NCBI GenBank assembly: GCA_030704615.1
Contig: CM060734.1
Span: 25,358,001-25,422,000 of the forward strand
DNA length: 64,000 bases
Reading direction: 5' to 3'
DNA from: Takakia lepidozioides
Lineage: Eukaryota; Streptophyta; Takakiopsida; Takakiales; Takakiaceae
Shown: in pieces, positions 11,700 to 22,529 of the stretch
Numbering within the stretch: the stretch's first letter is position 1
How the letters are laid out: each line of letters begins with the position of its first letter
The notes under the pieces: generated by a model
What the model saw: the letters and a program-made list of their open reading frames with translations, nothing else
Databases searched by the model: none
What the model was told of the DNA's origin: nothing
Position numbers and translations under genes: made by a program

Positions 11700-11965
11700 G
11701 GATAACAAAACCGTTAAAAGCATTAGCTCCACAGTACCGTTCGTCATAATAAATTCGGCATAATACCATTAAGGTCGAATGGTCGAGATCCGGTTAGAGA
11801 ATAAAATTACCGTTATTTGGACTGTCTGCAAGTTCTTAAAAATAAATTCGACGTAATATCGTTAAAGTGGAATGGTCGAGATCCGGACAAAGAATAAAAT
11901 TATGGTTATCCGTATTGACTGCAAAGTACCGTCAAAATAATATCGTTCAGTCTGACATAGTGGAG
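11700..11965. repeat. Imperfect tandem duplication of about 110 bp
   Basis: Two adjacent units share the order 'aataaattcg', 'ggtcgagatccgg' and 'agaataaaatta', spaced by about 110 bp. They lie between the divergent transposase copy A and the companion gene at 12216, so they could be promoter or terminal sequence of the same element. Confidence 0.5.
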
Positions 11966-12011
11966 ATCATGTCAGTAGAGAAGAGCACTTGACAATGTTA
12001 GACCTTGCCTT

Positions 12012-12070
12012 GGAATGAGGGTTTCATTCTGGAGAGGGTTTCATTCTGGAGAGGGTTTCATTCTCTGAAT
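12012..12070. repeat. Three copies of a 20-bp tandem repeat
   Basis: The unit 'gagggtttcattctggagag' is repeated about three times directly upstream of the companion gene. Confidence 0.7.
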
Positions 12071-12215
12071 GTAGCCGTTGAAATAATTTTATGCGAATCT
12101 TGCGCGTTGCAGATCCGGGATCCAACTCTGAGTAGCACATCCCATATATGTAGAGAAATTCCGGATAAGTCTCCATGCACTTCATCCGCGTAAACATTCC
12201 ATATAGTCGCTTGAG

Positions 12216-12830
12216 ATGGCTTGTAACCATGTTGATTGCCCTCTTCGGATCGAAGGGCGAGAGAGTCTACTTCACAGTCTTGTGGCTGGAGACAGCGTTG
12301 TTGAGCTCGATGACTACTACGATGAGCGCACACGATACTATTTCAATTTTCGGGTCTTGCTCTGGGACCTTTACTGGGACAGGCCAACTCGGGGACAACA
12401 GTGGGTCATTGTTGTTAATGACAGCACAACCATCCGGACTGTCAAAGTTTTCAGAATGATTTGCTGTGTCGGCGAGATGGTGCAGGAGTATTCCCTCGCA
12501 TTTTGCCCTGTCCTTTGCCTTCCAAGGGCTGGGGAGGGGCTCCAGCTACCGGCATTTGGTCCCGGGAACATTCTTGTGACATTGCTGAACCTCGAAACTG
12601 GGTACGACATTGAAGTGCGGGAGTTTGACGGAACGACGGAGACACTTTCATCTGGCCTGCTTGAATATCTACATCTTTTCACGCATGTGAGTGAAGGTGT
12701 CCGCACATTGAACATTCAGAGGAGGTCGTCTAGCAATGTTCCACGCTGGAGATGGCAACCACTGCAAATTATCAACCTTATTGGAGAAGAGGAAGCCACT
12801 GTTGTGGAGCCTACATACTCCTTTGATTGA
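12216..12830 (+). CDS. Companion protein of the MULE-like transposase (copy A), unknown function
   Basis: An intact 204-codon frame starts with MACNHVDCPL and ends with TGA. No known domain is recognised. It shares a distant pattern with the broken gene at 55006-55570: both start M-A-C-x(4,5)-C-P, then have G-D-[SI]-x-x-x-L-x-D-[YW]-x-D, and later G-[ND]-I-L-[VI] followed by an acidic D-G motif. Both lie next to a copy of the same transposase, here divergently and there upstream on the same strand. I infer an accessory protein of the transposon; the cysteines at residues 3 and 8 could bind metal. The alternative is an unrelated host gene. No intron is evident. Confidence 0.45.
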   Translation: MACNHVDCPLRIEGRESLLHSLVAGDSVVELDDYYDERTRYYFNFRVLLWDLYWDRPTRGQQWVIVVNDSTTIRTVKVFRMICCVGEMVQEYSLAFCPVLCLPRAGEGLQLPAFGPGNILVTLLNLETGYDIEVREFDGTTETLSSGLLEYLHLFTHVSEGVRTLNIQRRSSSNVPRWRWQPLQIINLIGEEEATVVEPTYSFD

Positions 12831-12839
12831 TTTTGCAAG

Positions 12840-13610
12840 TTTAGGAAGGATGAGAGTTGTTTGTGATGTGCATTCTTCATGCCTCTGTTAATGTTTGGCA
12901 CCGAACAGCGAGGCTGTTCGTGACAAATTTGAATTTTGAGTGGAATATCCTACAGGGTTCACCTGCTGCATGATGTGTTCTATTCGCCACCGAACAGCGA
13001 TTATGTATTATCAATCTTGCAAAAAGGTGCAGTTTGGAATGTATGTTTTCTGTTCGCCATGTTTGCAGTACGGTTTTGTCATGTTTCAATGATGCATGTT
13101 AAAAAATAATCTACTCTGAGACTGCGTTACACCCTACCTGCCTCGTGATGTAGCCACAACATTTCAAAGGTGGAACGAAATTAGATGGTTTGATTGAACC
13201 ATCTGGGTGTGGCTCGTGGTCGTGTGCCTTAGCGGTACACGGCCCACGGTCCCTCACTACTCCTTCTACTAGTAAAGCCTATGCTACCATGGCCTTGTGA
13301 TATCGTGGTTCACGGCCCACAACAGCTACACTACCCACTATTGCTCCACGTGGTAGTGTGGTCCGTCCTCTGCTACTGCTAAGTGCTGAGCACTTAGCCA
13401 TTTATGCCTCATGGCCGGGTAGTGTGAAGTAAATCACTACCCACCATTATCCCGTCGTGGCTCAAGCTGCCTTGCCCTCGTGGCACTAACACTATCCTTG
13501 TGGCACTGGTACTTAGTTGTTATCACATCCACAACAACTACTCTTTTTGGCAGTAATTTTAGAGCTTAAGTTACTGTGGCAAACCACTTCTAGCTCACAC
13601 TGGAACTGCA
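12840..13610. other. Intergenic, no gene seen
   Basis: There is no convincing ORF. The stretch 13190-13520 has repeated words such as 'cgtggt', 'cacggccca' and 'actacc', giving a loosely repetitive look without a clear period. Confidence 0.4.
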
Positions 13611-13617
13611 GTCCACC

Positions 13618-14312
13618 CCCATTTTAAGCGACGGCCAGTAATGGCGGTCGATCTATTTTAAAATAAATAAATAAAAACGACCGCCACTAATGGCGGTCGC
13701 TGTATTTAAAAAAATAAACAGTAAATGCGACCGCCAGTAATGGCGGTCGATCTATTTAAAAAAAAAAAAAAATACAAGGGACAGCTAGTAATGGCAAAGG
13801 ACAGTAAAAGTGACCGCCATTACTGGCGGTCGCTCTATCTAGAAAAATAAAAAATAATAGCGATCGCCATTAGTGGCGGTCGCTGCATTTAAAAAAAAAA
13901 AAACCGACAGCCATTACTGGCGGTCACTCTATTTAAAAACAAATAAAAATAAAAACGACCGCCAGTAATGGCGGTCGCTGCATTTTTTTTATTTTTTTTT
14001 TCCAAGCGACCGCCATTAATGGCGCTCACTGCATTTACAAAAAAATTATATATAAGCGACCGCCAGTAATGGCGGTCGCTGCATTTACAAAAACAATAAA
14101 ACAAAAGCGACCGCGAGTAATGGCGATCGTTGCGTTTTAAAAAAAATAAAAAGTAACAGCGACCGCTTCATTTAAAAAAATAAAAAATGGAAGCGACAGC
14201 CACTGGCAGTCGCTCCATTTCAATAATAATATAATTACAAGGGACCGCTGATTCTTTTAATATAATAAAATATTTGGTAACGACCGCCATATTGGGGGTC
14301 GCTCCATTTTCA
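13618..14312. repeat. Tandem array of hairpin-forming ~50-bp units
   Basis: About 14 units follow each other with a period near 50 bp. The best units contain 10-bp inverted arms (GCGACCGCCA and TGGCGGTCGC) around a 4-base centre such as GTAA or TTAA, and each is followed by an A/T-rich spacer containing 'ctgcattta' or 'tctattta'. Several units carry compensating-looking or single-arm changes, and units near 14159 and 14243 have lost one arm. As single strands each unit would form a stem-loop. No coding potential is seen. Confidence 0.85.
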
Positions 14313-14619
14313 ACAAAAAAAAAACAATTCGATGCGACCACCATGACACCTACAACCGACAACCGACAATTTTCTTCAGAGTTATACGCATTGGCACAAT
14401 TGTTTCTCATTACAAAATCAAAGCACCAAACACAAACATGAGCAAGTGACGATGCTTTCGCCGACATTTTGGGTGGTATACACATGGGCAACATCTTTTA
14501 TTTCCCAAGACATACACAATACCAATACAAGTACTCATAGTGACAATGAACACACAAGTATTGCTTCATTACATAAATGTAAACATGTCCACAAAAATGT
14601 GATGTTGGATGCCTAAAGT

Positions 14620-15213
14620 TGTTTGCTTCAATTCTTTCTACTGCTTCGACGACGGGACGAAGAAGATCCTAATCTTGATGCTCCGATGGGCTGATAATCC
14701 GAGTCCCCCTGGACTTCAGCACCATTGCCATTATCGGTGCTGGAATCGTCCTCCCTATCCGACCTCCTATGTCCAGGTCATTGAACCTGTAAGCGACCTC
14801 GAACCACATTTAGTTCTCTCTGAGGTCGATTCTTACTCCGGTCTTGAATACCATCCACGGTATCTGGCATGTTTGCGGGCCGATCGCCTACAAAAGGCTG
14901 GATTGTTCTTTGTCGTTTATGGAGTTGGGACGCATTCGAAGGTGGTCTCGAAGGAGGTCTCGGAGAGGGTTGTGCTTGAGATGGACCGGCATTAGATAGT
15001 CCGGCATGTGAGGAACCACGGGTCTGCTGTGCAACACGTCGGTTAAGGTAGAATTGTAGTGGTAGATTGTCATCATCCGAGGCTTCAACTTCCGCCCGGT
15101 CCAATGCAGCCCCTACGTCATGTCAATGATAGATGTTCAGTTTCGCAATGTGCAACCAGAGATTTTGGGTTCTTTCCCACTCGGGGCGAGTGTTCCCCAT
15201 TGGCCGCCATATA
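14620..15213 (-). pseudogene. Possible hAT-like transposase C-terminal remnant
   Basis: One minus-strand frame runs from the LTR border at 15213 to about 14620 with a TGA near 15125 and another at 14778. It begins with EWERTQNLWLHIAKLNIY, which resembles the end of the hAT dimerisation region. It continues as an acidic and then Ser/Pro/Arg-rich tail (EVEASDDDNLPL, SSSSRRRSS). Only weak motif similarity supports the class. The LTR starting at 15214 cuts off everything upstream. The hairpin array lies downstream. Confidence 0.3.
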
Positions 15214-15333
15214 TGTCGATCACTTTTTCAGATCATAATTTAGAATAGCACATTTGATGTACATTAGTATATATTTTATGAAGTTTAGTATGAAATCATA
15301 TTAAGAAATCATAAATAAAATGGAATTCTAGCA

Positions 15334-15970
15334 ATGGTAGAGACGGAGGACCAGTCGAAGGACAACTCTTTGATTTCGGGATTGACAGACCATGTGACAC
15401 TAGAATGCGTTGCACGGGTGCCTCGCTCTTATTATTTACCGTTGACAGGTGGTTGTAAGAAATGGCAGAATGCGCTAGCGGTGGTTGATGACGAAGTCGC
15501 AACGACGTCTTTGAGATTCGCAAAACGAGTAGAGATCAAGGAGGAATGGGTTTATATGCTGGCTGGGCCTGCACACACTGTACAGCCTCTCGTAAGTGCA
15601 CGGAAGTGGTGGGCGTTTGATTCCGTTAGTACGCGTTGGCGATGGCTGCCAGAGTGCCCTGTGGATTATACCTTGGAAGTTTCCAACAAGGAGTCGACAG
15701 TTACAGGAACTCAGCTTTTGGTTTGCGGACAGTACCCTAGAGGCTACATGGTATGGAGGTATGATTTAGTCTCAACGAATAGTCTTCAACGCCAAGAATG
15801 ATTCAGGATCGATGTCTTTGTAAGTTAGCAAATGCAGGAAAATATGTTTATCTTGCTGGAAGATCTCACCAGCAGACCACTCTCAGAACAACGCTACAAC
15901 TCGATACTTCAAGCATGGGAACCTCTCCCCGATCTCAACATAGCACGGGAAAGGGATCTAATGGGAAAAC
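15334..15970 (+). pseudogene. F-box/Kelch protein remnant inside the left LTR
   Basis: The reading starts MVETEDQSKD and shows an F-box: SLISGLTDHVTLECVARVP followed by CKKWQNAL. After it comes EEWVYMLAGPA, then a first Kelch-like block with WWAFDSVSTRWRWLPECPVD, LLVCGQYP and MVWRYDLVS. A stop at 15800 ends the open frame. The Kelch sequence continues in other frames with DRCLCKLANAGKYVYLAG and YNSILQAWEPLPDLNIARE. Plant F-box/Kelch proteins are substrate receptors of SCF ubiquitin ligases. Here only the F-box and about two Kelch repeats survive, with two frameshifts. It reads in the same direction as the LTR, and the right LTR carries the same remnant. Confidence 0.7.
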
Positions 15971-17769
15971 AAGGATAAATGTGAACCGCTGGATATTGGT
16001 TGATCAAGGGTAGCGATCCCCACTTCCCAAATGGATGAATGACATGGATGAGGAGCAACATTCATGAGGATATAAAACGGTTCATGTATCAATTTAAGTT
16101 GGTCATGTACCAACCTAAGTTGGTCATGTCCCTGGATGGATGAAAGTTATATATAGATGAAAATTATGAGGAAGAATGAAAATGGATGAAATCAGCGGAT
16201 GGAACCAGGGATGGATGGATTACGGGCTGAATCTTTGGACGGATGACAATGGATGGAGGAGAAAACACATGGTTCGATCTGGACCGTTCAGGTGGAGGGC
16301 GCAGATCTGAAGGATTTTAAATATATATCTCTATATATATCTTATATTAATGAACACTCTAGGGTAAATTAATTAAAAACTTTAACCAGGTGTCGGTGCT
16401 TAAATGCACCAATGATGATTTATTATTTTTAGAAAGGGATGAATGAAAATCGTCAAAACAAGTGACGGATGTAGGACGACGGACTGATATAAATCAGCCG
16501 GCGAAAGGAAGAACGGGGATAATCTAGTTCCTCTCTTGTTCTTCCTTCACTCTCTCTTCCTCTCTCGCGCTCTCTCTTTCCTTCTTTCTCTCTCTCTCCT
16601 ACTAGTCTCCCTTGTCAAGATTAGTTAGTTTAGTAGAATCAGAGGAAAAGTTTTTTTCCAAAGTGTGGCATCCATCGAGGAGTTGAAAATAATAGGCAGA
16701 ACGGCGGTTCAACGATCAGCTTACTCAATCTTGGAGAACGCAGTGTGAAGAGTGTTCGAGAGGAGAGCAATCGGCCGAGAGAGGGGTCCTGATCAGCAGC
16801 TTCTGCATAACGTAGAGCGGCGTGCGAGGGTGGCAGTGCGTGCCGCAATATCAAGCGACCATGGATTCGTACATGAAAAGACACAACTGTTCAGAACATG
16901 TCCCTTGGACGCTTTACATTTGTCATTAACAATTCTAGAGATACTTGTTCGTGCACGCAGTCTATCAGAACGGGTATGAATTTGATTGACTCCAAGCAGT
17001 TTTTTTTTTTGTAACTCAAAAGACTTCTGATCTTCAATACTTAGTTCTTTATTCTGATCAGCAGGGGTACTTATCTCTGAAACTGAAGGGGGTGTTTTGG
17101 CACAGCTAGGGACGAGCAGTTAAGAGCGCTTGGAAGCCGTTTGGAAGTTAGCCTTGAATTTTGCTCTAACCAATGCCTAATGTTTCTCTTGAAATTAGTC
17201 AACGAAGCATAAGGTGGATATTTAAAAGGCTAGTGGAATCTTGCCTTGGAATTTAAATACCTTTGTCAAAGAGGAGAAGTCTTGAACAACCAGAAGTATG
17301 AATCAGATGGCATGATATACAGCCAGAACCGGGGAGTGAAATGATGTTCTCTCAAGCTTATTGCAACATGTCAAATCACATTCACATGTAGGAGCTTATA
17401 AACCTACCTACCTGTGTCAATGAGAAGTATTGCCGAATCTGAAAATTTCTAACCGCTTATCCGATGATTCACTGTCCCTGATGTTTATGAAAGTGTTCGT
17501 TTGTGACCCGAGCTTCAGATGATTTCCCCTATCTATTGCCCATAAGATCCCAGCCAAGCAGCCATCTACTGTCCTGAAGATAACCTCTGATTTTTTTTGC
17601 CGATGCCATGGCAAAGTTCTAACCGCCGCAACAATCCACGGATTCATAAAATGTCATTCGAAATTGACGGAATGCAGTGACCCTTCGTGGTTGAAGAGAC
17701 ACCATAAAACGTGCTCCCTTAAGACGTATCGTGTTAAAGTAATTAATGCAACATTGTTATTGTAACACA

Positions 17770-17840
17770 TGAATTTGGGCTTAGTGGTTAGGGAAGTTAG
17801 TACCAAAACGCAGGTTGAGGGTTCAATTCCCTTTGGCCAC
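17770..17840 (+). repeat. tRNA-like sequence 1 in left LTR
   Basis: It has a box A-like segment (GGGCTTAGTGGTTA) and a box B/T-arm (GAGGGTTCAATTCCC) with a TTCAATT loop at tRNA spacing. The acceptor ends do not pair, so this is a tRNA-derived relic or SINE head rather than a working tRNA gene. Confidence 0.5.
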
Positions 17841-17930
17841 ATTATCCTCTGTAGCTTGTTTTCTTGTATTTAATTCTTAAGACCCCGCTACACCTATTAT
17901 AAATATGTAGATGACTAAGTTTGATTCAAT

Positions 17931-18001
17931 GAATGGATTTGGTGGTTAAGGAAGATTACTAGATTGCCCGGTGTCGGGAGTTCAAATCCTTTGCTGCAGC
18001 A
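17931..18001 (+). repeat. tRNA-like sequence 2 in left LTR
   Basis: A second unit with TTTGGTGGTTAAGG (box A-like) and GGGAGTTCAAATCC (box B-like) follows the first by about 90 bp. The acceptor stem is poor. Its counterpart in the right LTR is at 27631-27702. Confidence 0.45.
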
Positions 18002-18561
18002 CTAGTACTCTGTTTATTTTTTTTCTTTTATATTAAAGAACGTCATTGGGATATAGTGGGTCGTTCTTTACTAACATAAATCAATTGAAATTATTAACAA
18101 ATAAATAAATACATCTCTATCTTTTAGACTTAATTATATATATAAATAAATACAAATATTCACAAAAGAGACTAAATAGTAAAATTAGGTGGGATATAAT
18201 AAACCATTTTGTGATTTGCCTTTAAGTAATTTTTACACTAGAATATGTATATATATATATATACATATATATACCTCTAAACTAATAATTCTTATCCCAA
18301 GAGTAATTATACATTCGCAGTACTTATTTCTAGACTATTGTTTTTTTTTTTGTAAACACGTCAATGAGCTAGTATTAACCGTTGGATAGAAATTTACAAA
18401 CGCAAGACTTATAAAAATATATAAGACGAACAAAAATGGGAAACTCAACAAGAGCAGCACCTCAGGGCTAAGCGGCGCCTTCGGGGACCTAACCTAGCTC
18501 TGTCTAACACGAACCCTAAATTAAGTATGCAACTGTTAATGGGGTGCATTAACGGTTGACA

Positions 18562-19145
18562 ATTGGTACATTAGATTAGCTCCCCAACTCACTCCCCCAC
18601 TCACAACTATAACTCTTAAGCTACCAACACACCACTGCCCCCTCATAGACCTTATCATTCTAAGCTGCACTACATCAAAGCTCATAAACACCCTCTTGCT
18701 GGCCTCATTCCCCACTCCTAAAATGAAATCTCCCCATCAATTGCTACTGCCCCTCCCCATCACTGTGACACCCCATCAACTTACACTACCGCCGTTTCGG
18801 CCCTCACTGCTCCCTGGCGGCGCTCCCATACCACCCCAACTCTGGCTTAAATTCCATAACGGCCAGCTACATGCAGTCACCATACATCTGCCGATAGGGC
18901 CTCCCTCGTTCGCACTCGCACTTATCACAGTGCTCAGCACCCTGTATTACCAACCTTGCAGCGTTCTCCACTTCTCTGTTTCTGCAAGCTCCGAAACAAA
19001 TTCTCCCACCTCGGTCTCTCTTCTCCCCAACCTCTTCTCCCCTACTCACATTTGCTTGCCAAAGGAGCAGGCTCTCTACCGAGTCCGCAAGCATTTCAAG
19101 GAGATGAAGATCCCCCTAGGAAAGAGGCAGTGTTTCACGTGAGCG
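18562..19145 (+). repeat. Pyrimidine-rich element fragment related to 30703-37560
   Basis: The plus strand is C/T-rich and the frame ending at 19142 contains LPKEQALYRVRKHFKEMKIP. This closely matches MPKELVLYRAHKRFEVMNIP at about 36090 in the long pyrimidine-rich element. It is thus a truncated copy of that family. It directly follows the left LTR after ATTGG, so it is the host sequence into which the LTR element inserted. Confidence 0.6.
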
Positions 19146-21300
19146 TGAGCAGAAAATGTTGTGAGCACAAGAGGTATAATACTTAATTTTGGGGAATATT
19201 TCCCTTAATTCTGGGACCGAACCTAACCCAAAGCAAAAACCCTGCCTCCCTGACATAGACCCCGACGTTGGTCGTAGTTCTGCGCAGAACTGCGGATTCA
19301 ATCAGGAAATGATGAATTCGCGGAAATACACGCGTCTTCCGCAGTAATACAAGACCATACATTTATGGGTGGGAGGAGGACATGAAAATGGAGGACGATG
19401 GAATTGGATGAGAGTAAATTGGAATATCCTGCGCAGAGCATGCTCCCATGCACTGCGGCGGGAGAACATGTTGCATATGTATTTCTCGATGAATGGGATG
19501 CGCACTCCGCCGAATATGAGTGTTGGACCCTCCGAGAAGTTTTTAGGACATAGTACTTTCTCTCCTCCCTTATCTCTCTTGGTCTCCGCCTCTAGCTCAC
19601 TGCTCACAGGCCCGCTTGGGTCTCTCTTGGAGTCATAAGAACGCTCCCCTCCAAGGCTACGTCCTCCCAAAGTCCTAGATTTTATCTACCACTGGCGCCT
19701 TAGATACTGGCTCCTAACCCTTAGAGGGGTATAAATGGAATCTAGCGCAGATCCGCGCGTAGCGGTCCAAGCCGTGGACCGCTGCGGTTAACGCCGGCGT
19801 CCGCCGGTCCGTCTCAACTTTTGGTTATCATGCGGGTAAAGACCTGCCCTCTGCTCGCACGCTTCAGGGCCTCACGCCTGAGCCACGCGGCTAATGTACT
19901 TGATCTCAGTACGACTTACGGTCAGCGCTGGGGCCCCACTCCTCGTACGTCGTGGCTGGACCACGGCTGCCTCCACGCTTTTAGTAATCGAGTGCCTACT
20001 CTCTAGGCGCAGCACCCGGGCTCCTCCCGGGCTGCTCGCGACCTTGGGGCAGCTGCTGTCAAGCGAAATTAGCTCGCCCAAATCCCAAGACAAAAAAAGT
20101 ACAACCCACCCTCCCCTAGGCCTCCATGGCTTGCTAGTGGGGGGGGGGGGGAATTAGCACATAGTGGCCTTATATCATAGATCCAGCCTACTGGCCTGCC
20201 TTTGCCAGAACTGGCTATATTTCAAATTAGTAACCAAACACAAAGATTCCAACAATTCAAATACAAGCTTCTATTGGTACCCTTTCCAATAGGCTATGGG
20301 GTTCTTCCCCTTGTCAATTCTAAACATGAAATAGTGGGATTCCACAATGCACTCTCATCTTTTGAAGAGCCTAAATCAGATTTTCAACTTCAAGCTTTGC
20401 TTGGAAAATAAATGAATCACATACATAAATGGTGAAATGGTAAGATGGGATCAACCTTTCTATGCGAGAGTGCTTGGGATGCTCTATCGACTCAAGTAAT
20501 GGTACTCTATGCGGCCTCCACTTGGGCTCTCGTCCATAAGTCCACACCAGCCCCTCCTACTCGTCCTCAAGTCACTTTCCTCTACATGAAATTGCCCTCT
20601 TCCTTCACAAATGAAATGGCTCAAAGGCCCACAAGCTAGGCCACTTGCCTTAGCTCACAAGAATTCTACCTAACTAGGGAGCTTCAAGCTCCACTCCCTA
20701 GGATCTAGCCTCCTCAAGCCTCAAACTAACAACACTACAACAACAAGATGAAACTAAACAAAAGAAGAACTAGATGTAGAACAAGGGAAGCCTTGCCCTT
20801 CTTTTATACTGTTTTTGAGCCTAATAAACTAATGAAAAATATTCATTAAACTATTGTTTCTTTGGAGGATCTATAATATAATATTCAACATGGATGAAAA
20901 GTCTTAGAGGCAAATGAAAGCTGGCTTTTCATCCATCCAATTGGATGACCAGTTGGCGCAAGTTATCATTTCATCCATCCAGCTCCTTAAGGCGAATTCC
21001 AGGATTTTTCATCCATCCAAGAAGTAGAAATGCAAATAATAGGCCCCGTGAGTACCGTCGACTCAATAATTTGGCCCCGCATCTAATCAGCTCCATAAAT
21101 CACCAAACTTGGTGACAAACTACAATTATATATCCCATATCAGCCTGTAAATTCTCAGCTCCGTCGGTAGTAAAAATTTGCACTTCTCGCCATTCGTCGT
21201 ATTTTCGCTACACACAGATTTTGTGGTAATTTTGGAAATCAAATCCCTGGTGATGGCTCTGGGGTCTTTGACCCTGCCACTGAGTCATAGGTTGTCCGGA
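19146..21300. other. No recognisable gene
   Basis: Only short, uninformative ORFs are seen. A perfect palindrome GTTCTGCGCAGAAC lies at about 19276, and a GC-rich stretch with CCCGGGCTCCTCCCGGG at about 20015-20035. A poly-G tract occurs at 20140-20152 and GGATGAAA/TTTCATCC words cluster at 20890-21020. Confidence 0.4.
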
Positions 21301-21307
21301 GTCCCCT

Positions 21308-22115
21308 CTAGTTGTCCCGTACTGCTAACAAGTCCACGCTTTGCCGTTTGAAGTCATCCTGACTTGCTGTTATTCCGATGCGGCCAATTGCTTTGTTGCG
21401 ATATTTCATCGCTGTACATGTCGCTTCCACCAATTGCCAAGCTCCTCGCCGCGTGTTCCTACTGGACTTGAAAGACGGGAGAAAAGAGAGATCGCAATCT
21501 GGGACTGGAACAGTCGTCCTGTATTGTTTGAACAAGATTAACTTGCCGTTTCTGGTACCGAATTGGCAGCCTAATCTGCTGTCGATGCAGCTTCCTACGG
21601 TCATCTTGACGCCAGAGTTCCACTCCATGGTCGTCGCAGACACTGTCTAATTTCCTACGTGCTTTACCAACGATTTCCAGACAACTAACAAACTAACATG
21701 TTTTGGCAGTACAATGCCGAAACCGCTTGTCTAATGATCAAAAACGATCTGAAAAGAAAACTGTACCAATATATGCATCTACACCCAGATAACTGGGACT
21801 TATCTATAGGGGCCTCCTTCAATTCCTAGCTACTAAGTACAATGGCCTTTACTCCCTACCAACCCTTCATCCCCAATCTTGCTGCCACTCCCCCACCGCT
21901 AGAACTCTATACCCATAGTCCACAGTTTGTCCTCCGGAATAGCATCATATCCGTCGGCTGCTCGAATTTCCGGCCTATCGTAAACGTCCCAATTGAGGTC
22001 ATGTTTTTTCCCTTTGGCACCTCTCTTCCCTGCGGGGCCTGGTTCGACTGCCTCCTCTCGGTGCCTACGCCGTTGCCCCACCTCCTCCGTCATTTTTATA
22101 ACGTTCGTAATATTA
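21308..22115 (-). CDS. Hypothetical minus-strand protein, possibly two exons
   Basis: Two neighbouring minus-strand open pieces, 21899-22093 (basic: RRRHREEAVEPGPAGKRGAK, then acidic) and 21308-21643 (111 codons, KMTVGSCIDSRLGCQFGT), have ordinary amino-acid composition and could be exons of one gene. A splice pair could not be fixed. No domain is recognised. The alternative is chance ORFs in debris, and the plus-strand ORF over 21842-22120 cannot be ruled out either. Confidence 0.2.
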
Positions 22116-22529
22116 TATAGCCTTTACACAACTCTCATTTATTTCTATATGATGTAAAGGCCTAGTGTACCTGCTCCAGTCACCTCGTTTGACCGAAACT
22201 CACCAATTTCAGCAAAATCACACTAAAATGTAACACACCACAAGGGGGGGCCAACTCCGAAATACACAAAGATCTATTTAGTCCCCACCTTTTCTCTTCG
22301 TTCTAACTAATGAATTGAGAAAATGGGTTTGGAAGCCAAAGATGGGATGCGGGGGTAGGAAAAAGCCCACGATTTAATAAAAATCAGAGACAAAACCTCC
22401 CCCTCCGTGTCAATGGCTTCCCTCTTCCTCTAACTCCGCTCGGCAGAATGCAAAGCATCCCACACCAACAAAGCTAAAGGGGAAGAGTGAAAGTGAGAGC
22501 CAAGAATGGCCTCCTTCCCCTTATATGGG

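Larger units (their letters stand above)
15214..18561 (+). mobile_element. Long LTR (3.35 kb), plus orientation
   Basis: The segment begins TGTCGATCAC and ends GTTGACA, giving the TG...CA termini of an LTR. It is closely matched, in reverse, by 27054-30702 along its whole length. It is followed by ATTGG, which also flanks the outer end of the other copy. It contains an F-box/Kelch remnant, two tRNA-like sequences, GGATGAAA-rich sequence (16030-16270), a CT-rich tract (16540-16610) and TA microsatellites near 18250. No PBS or internal region adjoins it here. Its 5' side abuts the hAT-like remnant. Confidence 0.8.

Noticed and set aside
13618-14312. CRISPR array
   Set aside because: Repeats are palindromic, variable and separated by A-rich spacers of no sequence diversity; the context is eukaryotic and no cas genes exist.
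14609-14995. 128-codon plus-strand ORF
   Set aside because: The minus strand has the more protein-like, longer continuous frame that is also read in the part next to the LTR.
17770-17840. Functional tRNA gene
   Set aside because: Boxes A and B are present but the acceptor stem does not pair, and the two LTR copies differ next to the T arm.
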